DNA of 64,000 bases, taken from assembly GCF_000337835.1 (NCBI RefSeq), contig NZ_AOLM01000008.1, positions 248,001 to 312,000 on the forward strand. The letters are read 5' to 3'. Made by a program: the position numbers and the translations under genes. This stretch comes from Haloferax sulfurifontis ATCC BAA-897 (GTDB lineage: Archaea; Halobacteriota; Halobacteria; Halobacteriales; Haloferacaceae). Within the stretch, counting starts at the first letter, position 1; each line of letters opens with the position of its first letter. This document shows, one piece after another, positions 8,586 through 16,189 of the stretch. The notes beneath the pieces are model-generated. The model worked only from the letters and a program-made list of their open reading frames with translations. It was not told where the DNA came from and ran no database searches.

Positions 8586-9620
8586 ATGAAAGCCATCATT
8601 CAGACCGGGCCGCGCTCGGTAGAGACACAGGAGCGGGAGGTTCCCACTCCCGACGCAGACGAACTGCTCATCAAGGTCCACTCCGCGGGACTCTGCGGCA
8701 GTGACGCTCACGCCTATAAATACGACGGCGGCTACGAGTGGATTCCCATCCCGCGCGTCATGGGCCACGAGTACTCGGGGACGGTCGCGGAGGTCGGCGA
8801 GAACGTCGAGACGTTCGACGTCGGCGACAAGGTCATCGAGGAACCGATTCACGACTGCGGTCACTGTTTCCAGTGCAAGAACGGCCAGCCGAACGTCTGC
8901 CAGAACTTCTCCATCACTGGCATGCACCGCGACGGCGCATACACCGAGTACGTCACCGTCGCTCCCGAACACGTCCACGCGGTTCCCGAGGACGTGCCGC
9001 TCCGGCACGCCGCCATCACCGAACCGACGAGCATCGCCACGCGAGCGGTCCTCGACCAGTCGGTGACGACGCCGGGCGACAACGTCCTCGTCGAGGGGCC
9101 GGGCCCAATCGGCGTCCTCGTCGCCGCCGTCGCCGACTCGCTCGGCGCGAACGTCGTCGTCTCCGGGCTCGGGCAGGACGCGTCGTATCGCCTCCCACTG
9201 CTCGAAGACCTCGGCATCGACACGGTGAACCTCGAAGAAGAAGGCGGTCTCGACGAGCGGGTGGAGTCGCAGACCGACGGCATCGGCTTCGACGTGGTCT
9301 TCGACGCGACGGGCCACCGAAGCGGCGTCGTCTCCGGGAACGACGTGGTCCGCAAGGGCGGCCAAATCGTCGTCGTCGGCATCCCGAACTCGCCGAGCGA
9401 GCTCAGCCTCACCTCGACCGTTCGCGGTGAAATCGACATCAACACCTCCTACGGCTCGACGTGGACCAACTTCGAGCAGGCGCTTCGACTCATGGAGCGC
9501 GGCGAAATCGCGGTCGACAAGATTCTCGACACCTCCTACAGCGTCGACGAACCGGCCGAGGCGTTCGAGGCGTTCCTCAACTCCGAGACCTGCAAGCCAG
9601 TCTTCCAGTTCGACGACTGA
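8586..9620 (+). CDS. Zinc-dependent medium-chain dehydrogenase
   Basis: A 344-residue alcohol/polyol dehydrogenase. I start it at the ATG giving MKAIIQTGP, the usual MDR beginning, rather than 132 nt earlier where the frame is merely open. Catalytic zinc ligands are C37 in AGLCGSD and the GHE motif near 62. The structural zinc site is the four-cysteine loop CGHCFQCKNGQPNVC near 93-107. The nucleotide-binding loop GPGPIG is near 172. Between the importer and the dehydratase it is a good candidate for the 2-keto-3-deoxy-L-rhamnonate 4-dehydrogenase step; the SDR near 13.9 kb is the alternative. A TATA-like ATATTAAT lies about 60 nt upstream. Confidence 0.88.
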   Translation: MKAIIQTGPRSVETQEREVPTPDADELLIKVHSAGLCGSDAHAYKYDGGYEWIPIPRVMGHEYSGTVAEVGENVETFDVGDKVIEEPIHDCGHCFQCKNGQPNVCQNFSITGMHRDGAYTEYVTVAPEHVHAVPEDVPLRHAAITEPTSIATRAVLDQSVTTPGDNVLVEGPGPIGVLVAAVADSLGANVVVSGLGQDASYRLPLLEDLGIDTVNLEEEGGLDERVESQTDGIGFDVVFDATGHRSGVVSGNDVVRKGGQIVVVGIPNSPSELSLTSTVRGEIDINTSYGSTWTNFEQALRLMERGEIAVDKILDTSYSVDEPAEAFEAFLNSETCKPVFQFDD

Positions 9621-9658
9621 ACGACCCCGCTATCCGGCCGCGAACCGCTCGACGACAG

Positions 9659-9672
9659 AAACTATTTTACCC
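9659..9672 (+). promoter_or_regulatory. TATA-like box before the rhamnonate dehydratase gene
   Basis: AAACTATTTTACC lies about 40-45 nt before the ATG at 9708 and is the only AT-rich element in the 87-bp gap. A short leader of about 15-20 nt would result. Confidence 0.4.
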
Positions 9673-9707
9673 GTGCCGATTGGATGTGAGATCGTACCAA
9701 ACAAATC

Positions 9708-10913
9708 ATGGAGATTACAGACATCTCAGCGACGAAAATCAGCAACGAATCGTGGGGCGAGTTCATCGAGTTCCCGCTCGTCACCATCATGTCGAAGTAC
9801 GACGAGTACCGCAACGTCGACGGTGAGAACCCGCAGGCCCGCCGCAAGTGGATGGGTCCCGTGGGTGACGTGGTGGTCGAAGTCGAGACGGACGCGGGCA
9901 TCACCGGCGTCGGCGTCGGCAACTGGGGTTCCGGGGCCATCGCGACCGTCGTCGAGGAGACGCTCTCGAAAATCGTCGTCGGCGAAGACCCGGTACAGCG
10001 CGAGCTTCTCTGGGAACAGATGTACCGCGCGACGCTCCCGTTCGGCCGGAAGGGCGTCGCCATCATGGCCATCAGCGCGGTCGACCAGGCGCTGTGGGAC
10101 ATCGCGGGGAAGGAAGCCGACAAGCCGGTGTACGAACTGCTCGGCGGCCCCACCAAAGACGAGATTCCCGCCTACGCGTCGAACCTCCACCCCGTCGACA
10201 TGGAGAAACTCGAACGCGAGGCCATCCAGTACGTCGAGGAGGGCTTCGACGCGATGAAGCTCCGCTTCCTCCACGGCCCCGAGGACGGCCGCGCGGGCAT
10301 GAAGAAGAACGAGGAAATCGTCGCGACCGTCCGCGACGCCGTCGGCGACGACATCGAAATCGCGGGCGACGCCTACATGGGCTGGTCGGTCAAGTACGCA
10401 AAGGAGATGACCCAGCGCCTCGGCAAGTACGACATGGCGTGGGTCGAGGAGCCGGTCATCGCCGACGATATCTCCGGCTACGCCGAGGTCCGCGAGGCCG
10501 CGCCGATGCCGATCTCGGGCGGCGAACACGAGTTCACCCGCTGGGGCCACGAGGACCTCCTCGAGGAGGGCGCGGTCGACATCCTCCAGCCCGACGTGGG
10601 TCGCGTCGGCGGCATCACGGAGCTCCAGAAGGTCGCCGACATGGCCGAGGTCCACGACGTGCCCGTCATCCCGCACGCCGGCACGAACCCGACGCTCCAC
10701 GCCATCGCCGGGCACACGAACATGCCGATGGCGGAGTACTTCCCGACCCCAGAGTGGTTCGAGGAGCGCCAGGAGAAACGCGAGTCGACCTACGCCGACG
10801 CCATCTTCCAGAACCCGCCGTCGCCCGAAAACGGGTCGATTCCGCTCCCCGACGAGCCCGGCGTCAGCACTCAACTGAACCGCGAGGCGCTCGAACACTT
10901 CGCCATCGAGTAA
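9708..10913 (+). CDS. Enolase-superfamily dehydratase, probable L-rhamnonate dehydratase
   Basis: A 401-residue member of the mandelate racemase/muconate lactonizing group. The RFLHGPEDGRAGMKKNEE segment near residues 186-203 closely follows the rhamnonate dehydratase pattern. Metal ligands are in AGDAYMGW, WVEEP and GGEHEF. The Asp-His dyad is visible as LQPDVGRVGG and IPHAGTNP. The reaction would be L-rhamnonate to 2-keto-3-deoxy-L-rhamnonate plus water. The LLM gene starts 2 bp after its stop, so the two are cotranscribed. Confidence 0.88.
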   Translation: MEITDISATKISNESWGEFIEFPLVTIMSKYDEYRNVDGENPQARRKWMGPVGDVVVEVETDAGITGVGVGNWGSGAIATVVEETLSKIVVGEDPVQRELLWEQMYRATLPFGRKGVAIMAISAVDQALWDIAGKEADKPVYELLGGPTKDEIPAYASNLHPVDMEKLEREAIQYVEEGFDAMKLRFLHGPEDGRAGMKKNEEIVATVRDAVGDDIEIAGDAYMGWSVKYAKEMTQRLGKYDMAWVEEPVIADDISGYAEVREAAPMPISGGEHEFTRWGHEDLLEEGAVDILQPDVGRVGGITELQKVADMAEVHDVPVIPHAGTNPTLHAIAGHTNMPMAEYFPTPEWFEERQEKRESTYADAIFQNPPSPENGSIPLPDEPGVSTQLNREALEHFAIE

Positions 10914-10915
10914 CG

Positions 10916-11944
10916 ATGTCTGACATCAGCTTCGAGTACAACGTCCCCGTCTTCGCCGGCGCGCCCGACGAGGGGACCGAGCCGACGCACCGCGACACCC
11001 CGGCGTACGAGTCGCTCGACTGGGAGGCGACCAAGATGGGCGTCCAGAAGGCGGAAGAACTCGGCTTCGACGCGGTGTGGGCACCCGACCACCTGCTGTT
11101 GGGTCGCGACCACGCCGAGTACGAGTGCTGGACGCTGCTGTCGGCCATCGCCGGCTTCACCGAGGACATCAACCTCGGCTCGCTCGTCCTCTGTAACGAC
11201 TACCGCAACCCGGCGCTCGTCGCCAAGATGGCGGCCACGCTCGACGTGATCTCCGACGGCCGACTCGAACTCGGCCTCGGCGCGGGCTGGCACGAACCGG
11301 AGTACGACGCCTACGGCTGGGAGTACCGCGACGGCTTCGAGCGCCTGATGCGGCTCGACGAATCCATCCGCCTCATGAAGCGCATGTGGGCCGCCGGGAC
11401 CGACGGCGCGAGCTTCGACGGGAAGCACTACCAGATAGAGGACGCTTACTGCGTCCCCGGGCCCGTACAGGACCCCCACCCGCCCATCCTCGTCGGCGGG
11501 CAGGGCGAGGAGGTCACGCTCAAACTCGTCGCCAAGCACGCCGACGTGTGGAACACCGACGTGTTCAACGGCGACGTGGAGACGCTCGAACACAAAATCG
11601 GCGTCATCGAAGACCACTGCGAGACCGTCGGCCGCGACCCCGACGAAATCGAGTACTCGTGGGACGGCCACGTCATCTGCACGCGCGACGAGGAGAAGTT
11701 CGACCGCCTGCTCGACCTGATGACGCCCATCCAGTTCGAAGAGGAGTATCAGGACCAAGCGCCCATCGTGACCGAGGAAGACGCCCGGGAGTACTTCATC
11801 ATGGGGACGCCCGAGGAGTGCGCGGAGGCCATCGAGCGCCGAATCGACGCGGGCGTGACGAAGTTCCAAGGCTGGTTCATCGACTTCCCCGACACCGACG
11901 GGATGGAACTGTTCGCGGACGAAGTCATCCCGCAGTTCAACTGA
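10916..11944 (+). CDS. LLM-class flavin-dependent oxidoreductase
   Basis: A 342-residue luciferase-like TIM-barrel protein. Family landmarks are WAPDHLLLG near residue 58, LGLGAGWHEPEYDAYG near 120-135, the ESIRLMKRMW helix, and PHPPILVGGQG. Such enzymes use reduced FMN or F420. It starts 2 bp after the rhamnonate dehydratase gene, so it belongs to the rhamnose operon, although the published archaeal pathway as I recall it needs no such step. It resembles the LLM protein near 29 kb. The substrate is unknown; oxidation of a methylated or deoxy-sugar side product is only a guess. Confidence 0.88.
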   Translation: MSDISFEYNVPVFAGAPDEGTEPTHRDTPAYESLDWEATKMGVQKAEELGFDAVWAPDHLLLGRDHAEYECWTLLSAIAGFTEDINLGSLVLCNDYRNPALVAKMAATLDVISDGRLELGLGAGWHEPEYDAYGWEYRDGFERLMRLDESIRLMKRMWAAGTDGASFDGKHYQIEDAYCVPGPVQDPHPPILVGGQGEEVTLKLVAKHADVWNTDVFNGDVETLEHKIGVIEDHCETVGRDPDEIEYSWDGHVICTRDEEKFDRLLDLMTPIQFEEEYQDQAPIVTEEDAREYFIMGTPEECAEAIERRIDAGVTKFQGWFIDFPDTDGMELFADEVIPQFN

Positions 11945-11989
11945 GGCGTCCCGCGAGTCGAGCGCGCCGCGCTCGGTTCGCGCTCTCGC

Positions 11990-12030
11990 TCTCGTTTTCG
12001 TTTCCGTTTTGGTTTCGCCGTTTTTGTTAT
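11990..12030 (+). terminator. T-rich terminator after the dehydratase-LLM operon
   Basis: A run of pyrimidine/T tracts (TTTTCG, TTTCCGTTTT, GGTTTC, CGTTTTTG) follows the LLM stop codon by about 45 nt in DNA that is otherwise poor in T. Archaeal RNA polymerase terminates at such oligo-T tracts without needing a hairpin. Confidence 0.55.
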
Positions 12031-12117
12031 TCGTCTATTCGAGCCCTCGTGTGACCGAACCGTCCAGATTCTCCCACACGTGGTGGGTTCCGACTCGACG
12101 CACGACCCACGGAACAT

Positions 12118-12134
12118 TTCCGGCGATAGCGGAA
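12118..12134. promoter_or_regulatory. Candidate IclR operator, TTCCG-N7-CGGAA
   Basis: A 17-bp imperfect palindrome whose outer 5-bp arms match exactly, ending 33 bp before the ATG of the IclR gene, where an autoregulatory operator would overlap the promoter. IclR dimers usually bind palindromes of about this size. Binding by the adjacent regulator is inferred. Confidence 0.45.
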
Positions 12135-12167
12135 AGACATTTGAGGGATGAGGATTCATAACCAACT

Positions 12168-12926
12168 ATGGCGAAGGACGTTCCGGTCAACGCGGTCAAA
12201 ATCTCGCTCGAACTCGTCGACCTCCTGCGGGAACTCGACGGGGCGGGCGTCTCGGAGGTAGCCAAGCGGCTGGACAAGCCGACCAGCACGATTCACGACC
12301 ACCTGCGGACGCTGGAGCAACAGGAGTACCTCGTCAAGGAGGGCGACACGTACTACGTCAGCACGCGGTTCCTCCAGTTGGGCGCTCACGCGCGGTCCCG
12401 CCAGAAGGTGTTCAAAATCGCCCGTCCCGAGATAAACGAGCTCGCGCAGGTGACCGGGGAGCACGCGAACCTGATGATAGAGGAACACGGCGTCGGCGTC
12501 TTTCTGTACCGTTCGCGGGGCCCCGACGCCGTCCGCCTGGACACCCACGCCGGGATGCGCGTCCCGTTGCAGACGACGGCGCTCGGGAAGTCCATCATGG
12601 CGAACCGGCCGCGGGAGGAAGTCGAGCGAATCCTCGACCGCCACGGTTTGGAGTCGGTAACCGACCGCTCTATCACGGACCGCGAGGAGCTGTTCGACGT
12701 GTTGGAGCAGGTCCGCGAGCGCGGCTACTCGTACGACGACGAAGAGCGCGTCAAGGGCATGCGCTGTGTGGCCGCGCCGATACTCAACGAGGACGACTAC
12801 GCCATCGCCGCCGTCAGCGTCTCGGGGCCGAAAAGCCGGATGCGCGAGGAGCGCTTCACCGAGGAACTGCCGAACCAGATTCTCAAGAGCGCGAACGTCA
12901 TCGAGGTGAACCTGACGTACTCGTAG
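12168..12926 (+). CDS. IclR family transcriptional regulator
   Basis: A 252-residue regulator. The N-terminal winged helix-turn-helix (about residues 8-70) includes GVSEVAKRLDKPTSTIHDHL as the recognition unit, and the C-terminal effector-binding domain (about 80-250) has the LQTTALGKSIMA and GMRCVAAPI signatures. Its place in the middle of the rhamnose genes, facing downstream catabolic genes, makes it the likely sensor of rhamnose or a pathway intermediate. A palindrome lies just upstream. It shares architecture and length with the regulator at 18.3-19.1 kb. Confidence 0.92.
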   Translation: MAKDVPVNAVKISLELVDLLRELDGAGVSEVAKRLDKPTSTIHDHLRTLEQQEYLVKEGDTYYVSTRFLQLGAHARSRQKVFKIARPEINELAQVTGEHANLMIEEHGVGVFLYRSRGPDAVRLDTHAGMRVPLQTTALGKSIMANRPREEVERILDRHGLESVTDRSITDREELFDVLEQVRERGYSYDDEERVKGMRCVAAPILNEDDYAIAAVSVSGPKSRMREERFTEELPNQILKSANVIEVNLTYS

Positions 12927-13017
12927 TTGGCCACCCCCCATCCCCCGTCTCGCTCCCGTCGTCGCAATCCTGCATAGAGCGCAACAGTTAGGTATCACGC
13001 TGTGGCAGAGTGTAACG

Positions 13018-13869
13018 ATGCAACTCGTTCGATACACCGCGGGCGGTGCCCCCGAGTGGGGCGTACGCCGCGACGACGACGTCGTCCCGCTTTCCGGCCT
13101 CCGCGAGGACGTCACCGTCCAGAACCTCAACAGCCCCGGCTTCCTCACCGTCGTCGAGGACGCCGCGGACGCCGCCGAGGACCAGTCGGTCCCCGTCGAG
13201 GACGTGAAGCTCCTCGCGCCCGTCCCGCGCCCCGGCAAAATCGTCTGCGTCGGGCTCAACTATCACGACCACGCCGAAGAACAGGACGAAGAGGTGCCCG
13301 AGCGTCCGCTCCTGTTCGGTAAGGCCGGCACGTCCGTCACGAACCCCGGCGACCCCATCGTCCACCCGGCGGCCATCGACGAGGTCGACTACGAGGTCGA
13401 ACTCGGCGTCGTCATCGGGCAGACGGCAAAGAACGTGGACGCCGAGGACGCCTTCGACTACGTCGCGGGCTACACCGCCATCAACGACGTGAGCGGCCGC
13501 GACGCGCAGTTCGACGACGGGCAGTTCTTCCGCGGCAAGAGCTACGACACGTTCGCCCCGATGGGGCCGACGTTCGTCCCCGAGGACGACCTCGACCCGC
13601 ACGACCTCGACGTCGCCTGCCGCGTCAACGGCGAGACGAAACAGGAGTCCAACACCGCCGAGTTCATCTTCGGCGTCGACGAGGTCGTCGAGTACATCAG
13701 CGGCATCACGACGCTCCGACCGGGCGACGTCATCTCCACCGGCACGCCCGGCGGCGTCGGCATCTTCCGCGACCCGCCGGAACTGCTCGCGCCGGGCGAC
13801 AGCGTCGACGTGGAAATCGAGGGCATCGGCACGCTCACCAACCCCGTCGTCGCCGAGCGCGACGAGTAA
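13018..13869 (+). CDS. FAH-family hydrolase, probable 2,4-diketo-3-deoxy-L-rhamnonate hydrolase
   Basis: A 283-residue fumarylacetoacetate-hydrolase-fold enzyme. The small N-terminal domain (to about residue 70) precedes the catalytic domain opening with VCVGLNYHDHA. Metal ligands are the two glutamates in DYEVELGVVIG and the aspartate in INDVSGRDAQ. STGTPGGVG closes the active site. In the diketo-hydrolase pathway this enzyme cleaves 2,4-diketo-3-deoxy-L-rhamnonate to pyruvate and L-lactate. The neighbours supply the earlier steps. The family is certain; the substrate is inferred from context. Confidence 0.9.
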   Translation: MQLVRYTAGGAPEWGVRRDDDVVPLSGLREDVTVQNLNSPGFLTVVEDAADAAEDQSVPVEDVKLLAPVPRPGKIVCVGLNYHDHAEEQDEEVPERPLLFGKAGTSVTNPGDPIVHPAAIDEVDYEVELGVVIGQTAKNVDAEDAFDYVAGYTAINDVSGRDAQFDDGQFFRGKSYDTFAPMGPTFVPEDDLDPHDLDVACRVNGETKQESNTAEFIFGVDEVVEYISGITTLRPGDVISTGTPGGVGIFRDPPELLAPGDSVDVEIEGIGTLTNPVVAERDE

Positions 13870-13885
13870 CCGGCCGCAGTACAAC

Positions 13886-13902
13886 GCAATTATTTATAGG
13901 AT
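13886..13902 (+). promoter_or_regulatory. Promoter of the SDR gene
   Basis: AATTATTTATAGGATAT contains a near-consensus haloarchaeal TATA box (TTTATA, 13893-13898) about 23 nt before the ATG at 13921. This implies a leaderless transcript independent of the FAH hydrolase gene. Confidence 0.6.
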
Positions 13903-13920
13903 ATCGCGGTACTACCGACT

Positions 13921-14718
13921 ATGAGCACGCACACAGATACCCGACTGAGAGACAGGCATATCGTCGTCACCGGCGGCGCGCGCGGCATCGGCCGCGGCAT
14001 CGCGGTCCGGTGCGCCCGCGCCGGTGCCGACGTATCGATTTTCGACACGAAACCCGAAGTGGCCGCCGAGACGGCCGAACTCGTCCGCGAGGAGGGCGGC
14101 GAAGCCGAGGTGTACGAGGTCGACGTGACCGACGCCGCGGGCATTGAAACCGCCGTCGACGCCGCAATCGAGGCGCTCGGACCTATCCACGGCCTCGTGA
14201 ACAACGCGGGCGTCCAGCAGGCAATCCCGCTCCTCGAAACGACCGAAGACGACTGGGACCTCCACTTCGAGGTGAACGTCAAGGGGACGTTCCTCGTCTC
14301 CAAGGCCGTCGCCGCCCGGATGGTCGACGGCGAAATCGAGGGGAGCATCGTCAACATCTCGTCGGTCGGCGCGGAGCGACCGTTCGCCGGACAGGGCGCG
14401 TACGGCGCGTCCAAGGCGGCCGTCCTCGCCTTCACGACCGTGCTGGCGAAGGAACTGAGCGACCACGGCATCACCGTCAACGCGCTCAAACCGGGCACCG
14501 TCGAGACGCCGATGGTCGAGGAATGGCTCGACGAACACGCCGAGCAGTCCGGCAAGTCCCCGGACGAAATCCTCGCGGAGACGCTCGACGCGCACATCCT
14601 CGACCGAATCGGCCAACCCGAGGAAGTCGGTCACGTCGCGGTCCTGCTCCTCTCCGAGGAGGGCGACTGGATAACCGGCGAGTCAATCGCCGTCGACGGC
14701 GGCTACCTCAAACACTAG
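13921..14718 (+). CDS. SDR family NAD(P)-dependent dehydrogenase
   Basis: A 265-residue classical short-chain dehydrogenase. Visible are the cofactor loop TGGARGIGRG (residues 20-29), the NNAG motif near 98, the catalytic serine in VNISSVG and the YGASK active-site Tyr/Lys pair near 161-165. The C-terminus AVDGGYL is standard. It is the last gene of the rhamnose locus, 51 bp after the FAH hydrolase but with its own TATA box. It is a candidate for L-rhamnose 1-dehydrogenase or for the 4-dehydrogenase acting on 2-keto-3-deoxy-L-rhamnonate. The sequence alone does not decide. Confidence 0.92.
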   Translation: MSTHTDTRLRDRHIVVTGGARGIGRGIAVRCARAGADVSIFDTKPEVAAETAELVREEGGEAEVYEVDVTDAAGIETAVDAAIEALGPIHGLVNNAGVQQAIPLLETTEDDWDLHFEVNVKGTFLVSKAVAARMVDGEIEGSIVNISSVGAERPFAGQGAYGASKAAVLAFTTVLAKELSDHGITVNALKPGTVETPMVEEWLDEHAEQSGKSPDEILAETLDAHILDRIGQPEEVGHVAVLLLSEEGDWITGESIAVDGGYLKH

Positions 14719-14820
14719 CGTTCGCCGCGACGGCTTCGAGAGCCGTCCGAAGCGCCCCGAACCGGTGCTTTCAATCGCTCATCTCTGGACCGCGCTCTCG
14801 GCCACAGCCACTCACTCGCT

Positions 14821-14837
14821 GTCCGGAATTGCCGGAT
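14821..14837. promoter_or_regulatory. Inverted repeat TCCGG-N5-CCGGA
   Basis: GTCCGGAATTGCCGGAT, about 100 bp after the SDR stop. A tighter TCCGG-TAG-CCGGA repeat follows 16 bp later (14854-14866). It is the same core as at 1844 and 2180 at the other end of the rhamnose locus. Confidence 0.4.
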
Positions 14838-15393
14838 ATAGATTGTGTAGGACTCCGGTAGCCGGACGGACTGAAAGCGCCGTGTAAGCGTCGCGGCGCG
14901 CGCGACTGCCGCGGTGATGCGATGTCGGAGCGGCTCGGAGACGCCTACATCACCTCGCACCAGCGCACTTGGTGGTCTGTCGTCGACTCCGCGACACGCA
15001 CGAGTCGTTTCAGAGACTCAGTGGCGGGCTCGCGGCGTTGAACCCCAACTCTCGCCTATTCGGCAATAATGGTCACAGTCGAAACATCGATATTGGTGTG
15101 CCGCACAGTAGCACATGGTCGGAGCAATCTGACCCATGCGCAATCAGCATCCCGTGCGACCAGCACGATAGCCATCAGTACGTCAGTCAAACTGTACGCG
15201 CGGTAGCCTCCACGAGTACGCCTGCCAACGAGTACTCATGAACACGTGGCGCGCTACCGATTGAGCACAACGTCCCATTGATGCTCTATTTTTTCGACTG
15301 CTTCGCGGTGAGTTGTGACTGTCTGCTCGCTTCGGAGTCGCCCGTCAGCGCCCGCTCGGTTCTCGTTCGAGGCCTCTCCGTGTCCACCTCACC

Positions 15394-15410
15394 ATCCGGC
15401 ATCGTCGGAT
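15394..15410. promoter_or_regulatory. Imperfect inverted repeat ATCCGG-N5-TCGGAT
   Basis: A fourth occurrence of the 17-bp architecture, with one mismatch in the right arm and a spacer (CATCG) close to that at 1844 (CATCA). It lies 77 bp upstream of rdfA. Confidence 0.35.
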
Positions 15411-15458
15411 GACTCCCGGGCGCTCGGGCCGTCGACCCGGGCCCCGAACCTGAAGATA

Positions 15459-15478
15459 TTTCACGCCACCGTGTGAAA
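15459..15478. promoter_or_regulatory. Inverted repeat TTTCAC-N8-GTGAAA at the rdfA start
   Basis: Perfect 6-bp arms centred about 18 bp before the rdfA ATG. A bound protein there would overlap the transcription start of a leaderless mRNA, so it is a candidate operator. No regulator is assigned. Confidence 0.4.
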
Positions 15479-15486
15479 AGCGGGTA

Positions 15487-16110
15487 ATGGGTACCGACCA
15501 AAGCACGAACCGTCGCCTAAGCAAGGTCGAACGGGTTATCGAAACGTACGATTTAGACGGCTTCGGCGAGCGACTCGCCGAGCGGTGGACGGCTCCCGAG
15601 GACAGCGACAGCCTCCGGGACCTCGCGGACCTGATGAACGAGAAGGTGCTCGACGCCGCGCTCCGGGAGGCGGGCGAAGACGTCCTCGAAGGCGAGGTCG
15701 AGAACCTGTACACGCTTCTCACCGGCGACGAGACCACGGAGGGGATGCGCGTGCAGGCGAAGAACACGCTCCAGTCCCGCGGCGTCGACGTCGACCAACT
15801 GCTCTCGGATTTCGTCTCTCATCAGGCGGTCTACACCTATCTGACGGAGATTCGCGGCGTCTCGAAGGACTCCTCGTCCGGAAACAGAATCGACAACGTC
15901 ATCGAGTCCATCCAGCGACTCCGCGGCCGACTGGTCGCGGTCATCGAACAGAGCCTGAGCTCGCTCCGCAACACGAGCAAACTCCGGCTCGGCGACTTCG
16001 ACGTCCTCGTGGACACGCAGGTGTACTGCCGCGACTGCGGGACGCAGTACGAGGTCATCGAACTGCTCCAGCGCGGCGGGTGCGACTGCGACGAGAGCGC
16101 ATCGAACTAG
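15487..16110 (+). CDS. rdfA: Rod-determining factor RdfA-like protein
   Basis: A 207-residue haloarchaeal protein of the RdfA family, whose studied Haloferax volcanii member is needed for rod-shaped cells. An N-terminal segment (SKVERVIETYDL, residues 12-23) looks like a winged-helix start, the middle is helical, and the C-terminus carries a cysteine cluster (CRDCG near 181-185, then CDCD near the end) that could bind zinc. It lies 79 bp upstream of the SMC-related gene, the same order I recall for rdfA-sph3. A paralogue on an accessory region rather than the chromosomal copy is possible. Confidence 0.78.
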   Translation: MGTDQSTNRRLSKVERVIETYDLDGFGERLAERWTAPEDSDSLRDLADLMNEKVLDAALREAGEDVLEGEVENLYTLLTGDETTEGMRVQAKNTLQSRGVDVDQLLSDFVSHQAVYTYLTEIRGVSKDSSSGNRIDNVIESIQRLRGRLVAVIEQSLSSLRNTSKLRLGDFDVLVDTQVYCRDCGTQYEVIELLQRGGCDCDESASN

Positions 16111-16154
16111 ACGATTACATACTTAGTTCTGTCACATTCTCTCTAATTCAACGG

Positions 16155-16168
16155 GTGATTTTATATTG
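16155..16168 (+). promoter_or_regulatory. Promoter of the SMC-related gene
   Basis: GTGATTTTATATTGG includes TTTATA at 16160-16165, about 25 nt before the ATG at 16190. The spacing supports that ATG over the in-frame upstream start and suggests leaderless expression separate from rdfA. Confidence 0.6.
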
Positions 16169-16189
16169 GTGTACCTGTTGGGTCAAGGT

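Larger units (their letters stand above)
14719..15486. other. Non-coding stretch between the rhamnose locus and rdfA
   Basis: About 770 bp with no convincing gene. Roughly 15000-15300 has noticeably lower GC and no codon bias in any frame, which suggests decayed or foreign DNA, but I cannot match it to a known element. It also holds CCGG inverted repeats at 14821 and 15394, a T6 tract near 15287-15296, and a TTTCAC-N8-GTGAAA repeat right before rdfA. Confidence 0.5.

Noticed and set aside
14969-15241. 90-codon frame in the gap before rdfA
   Set aside because: No codon bias, no motif, and lower GC than the neighbours; treated as decayed DNA.
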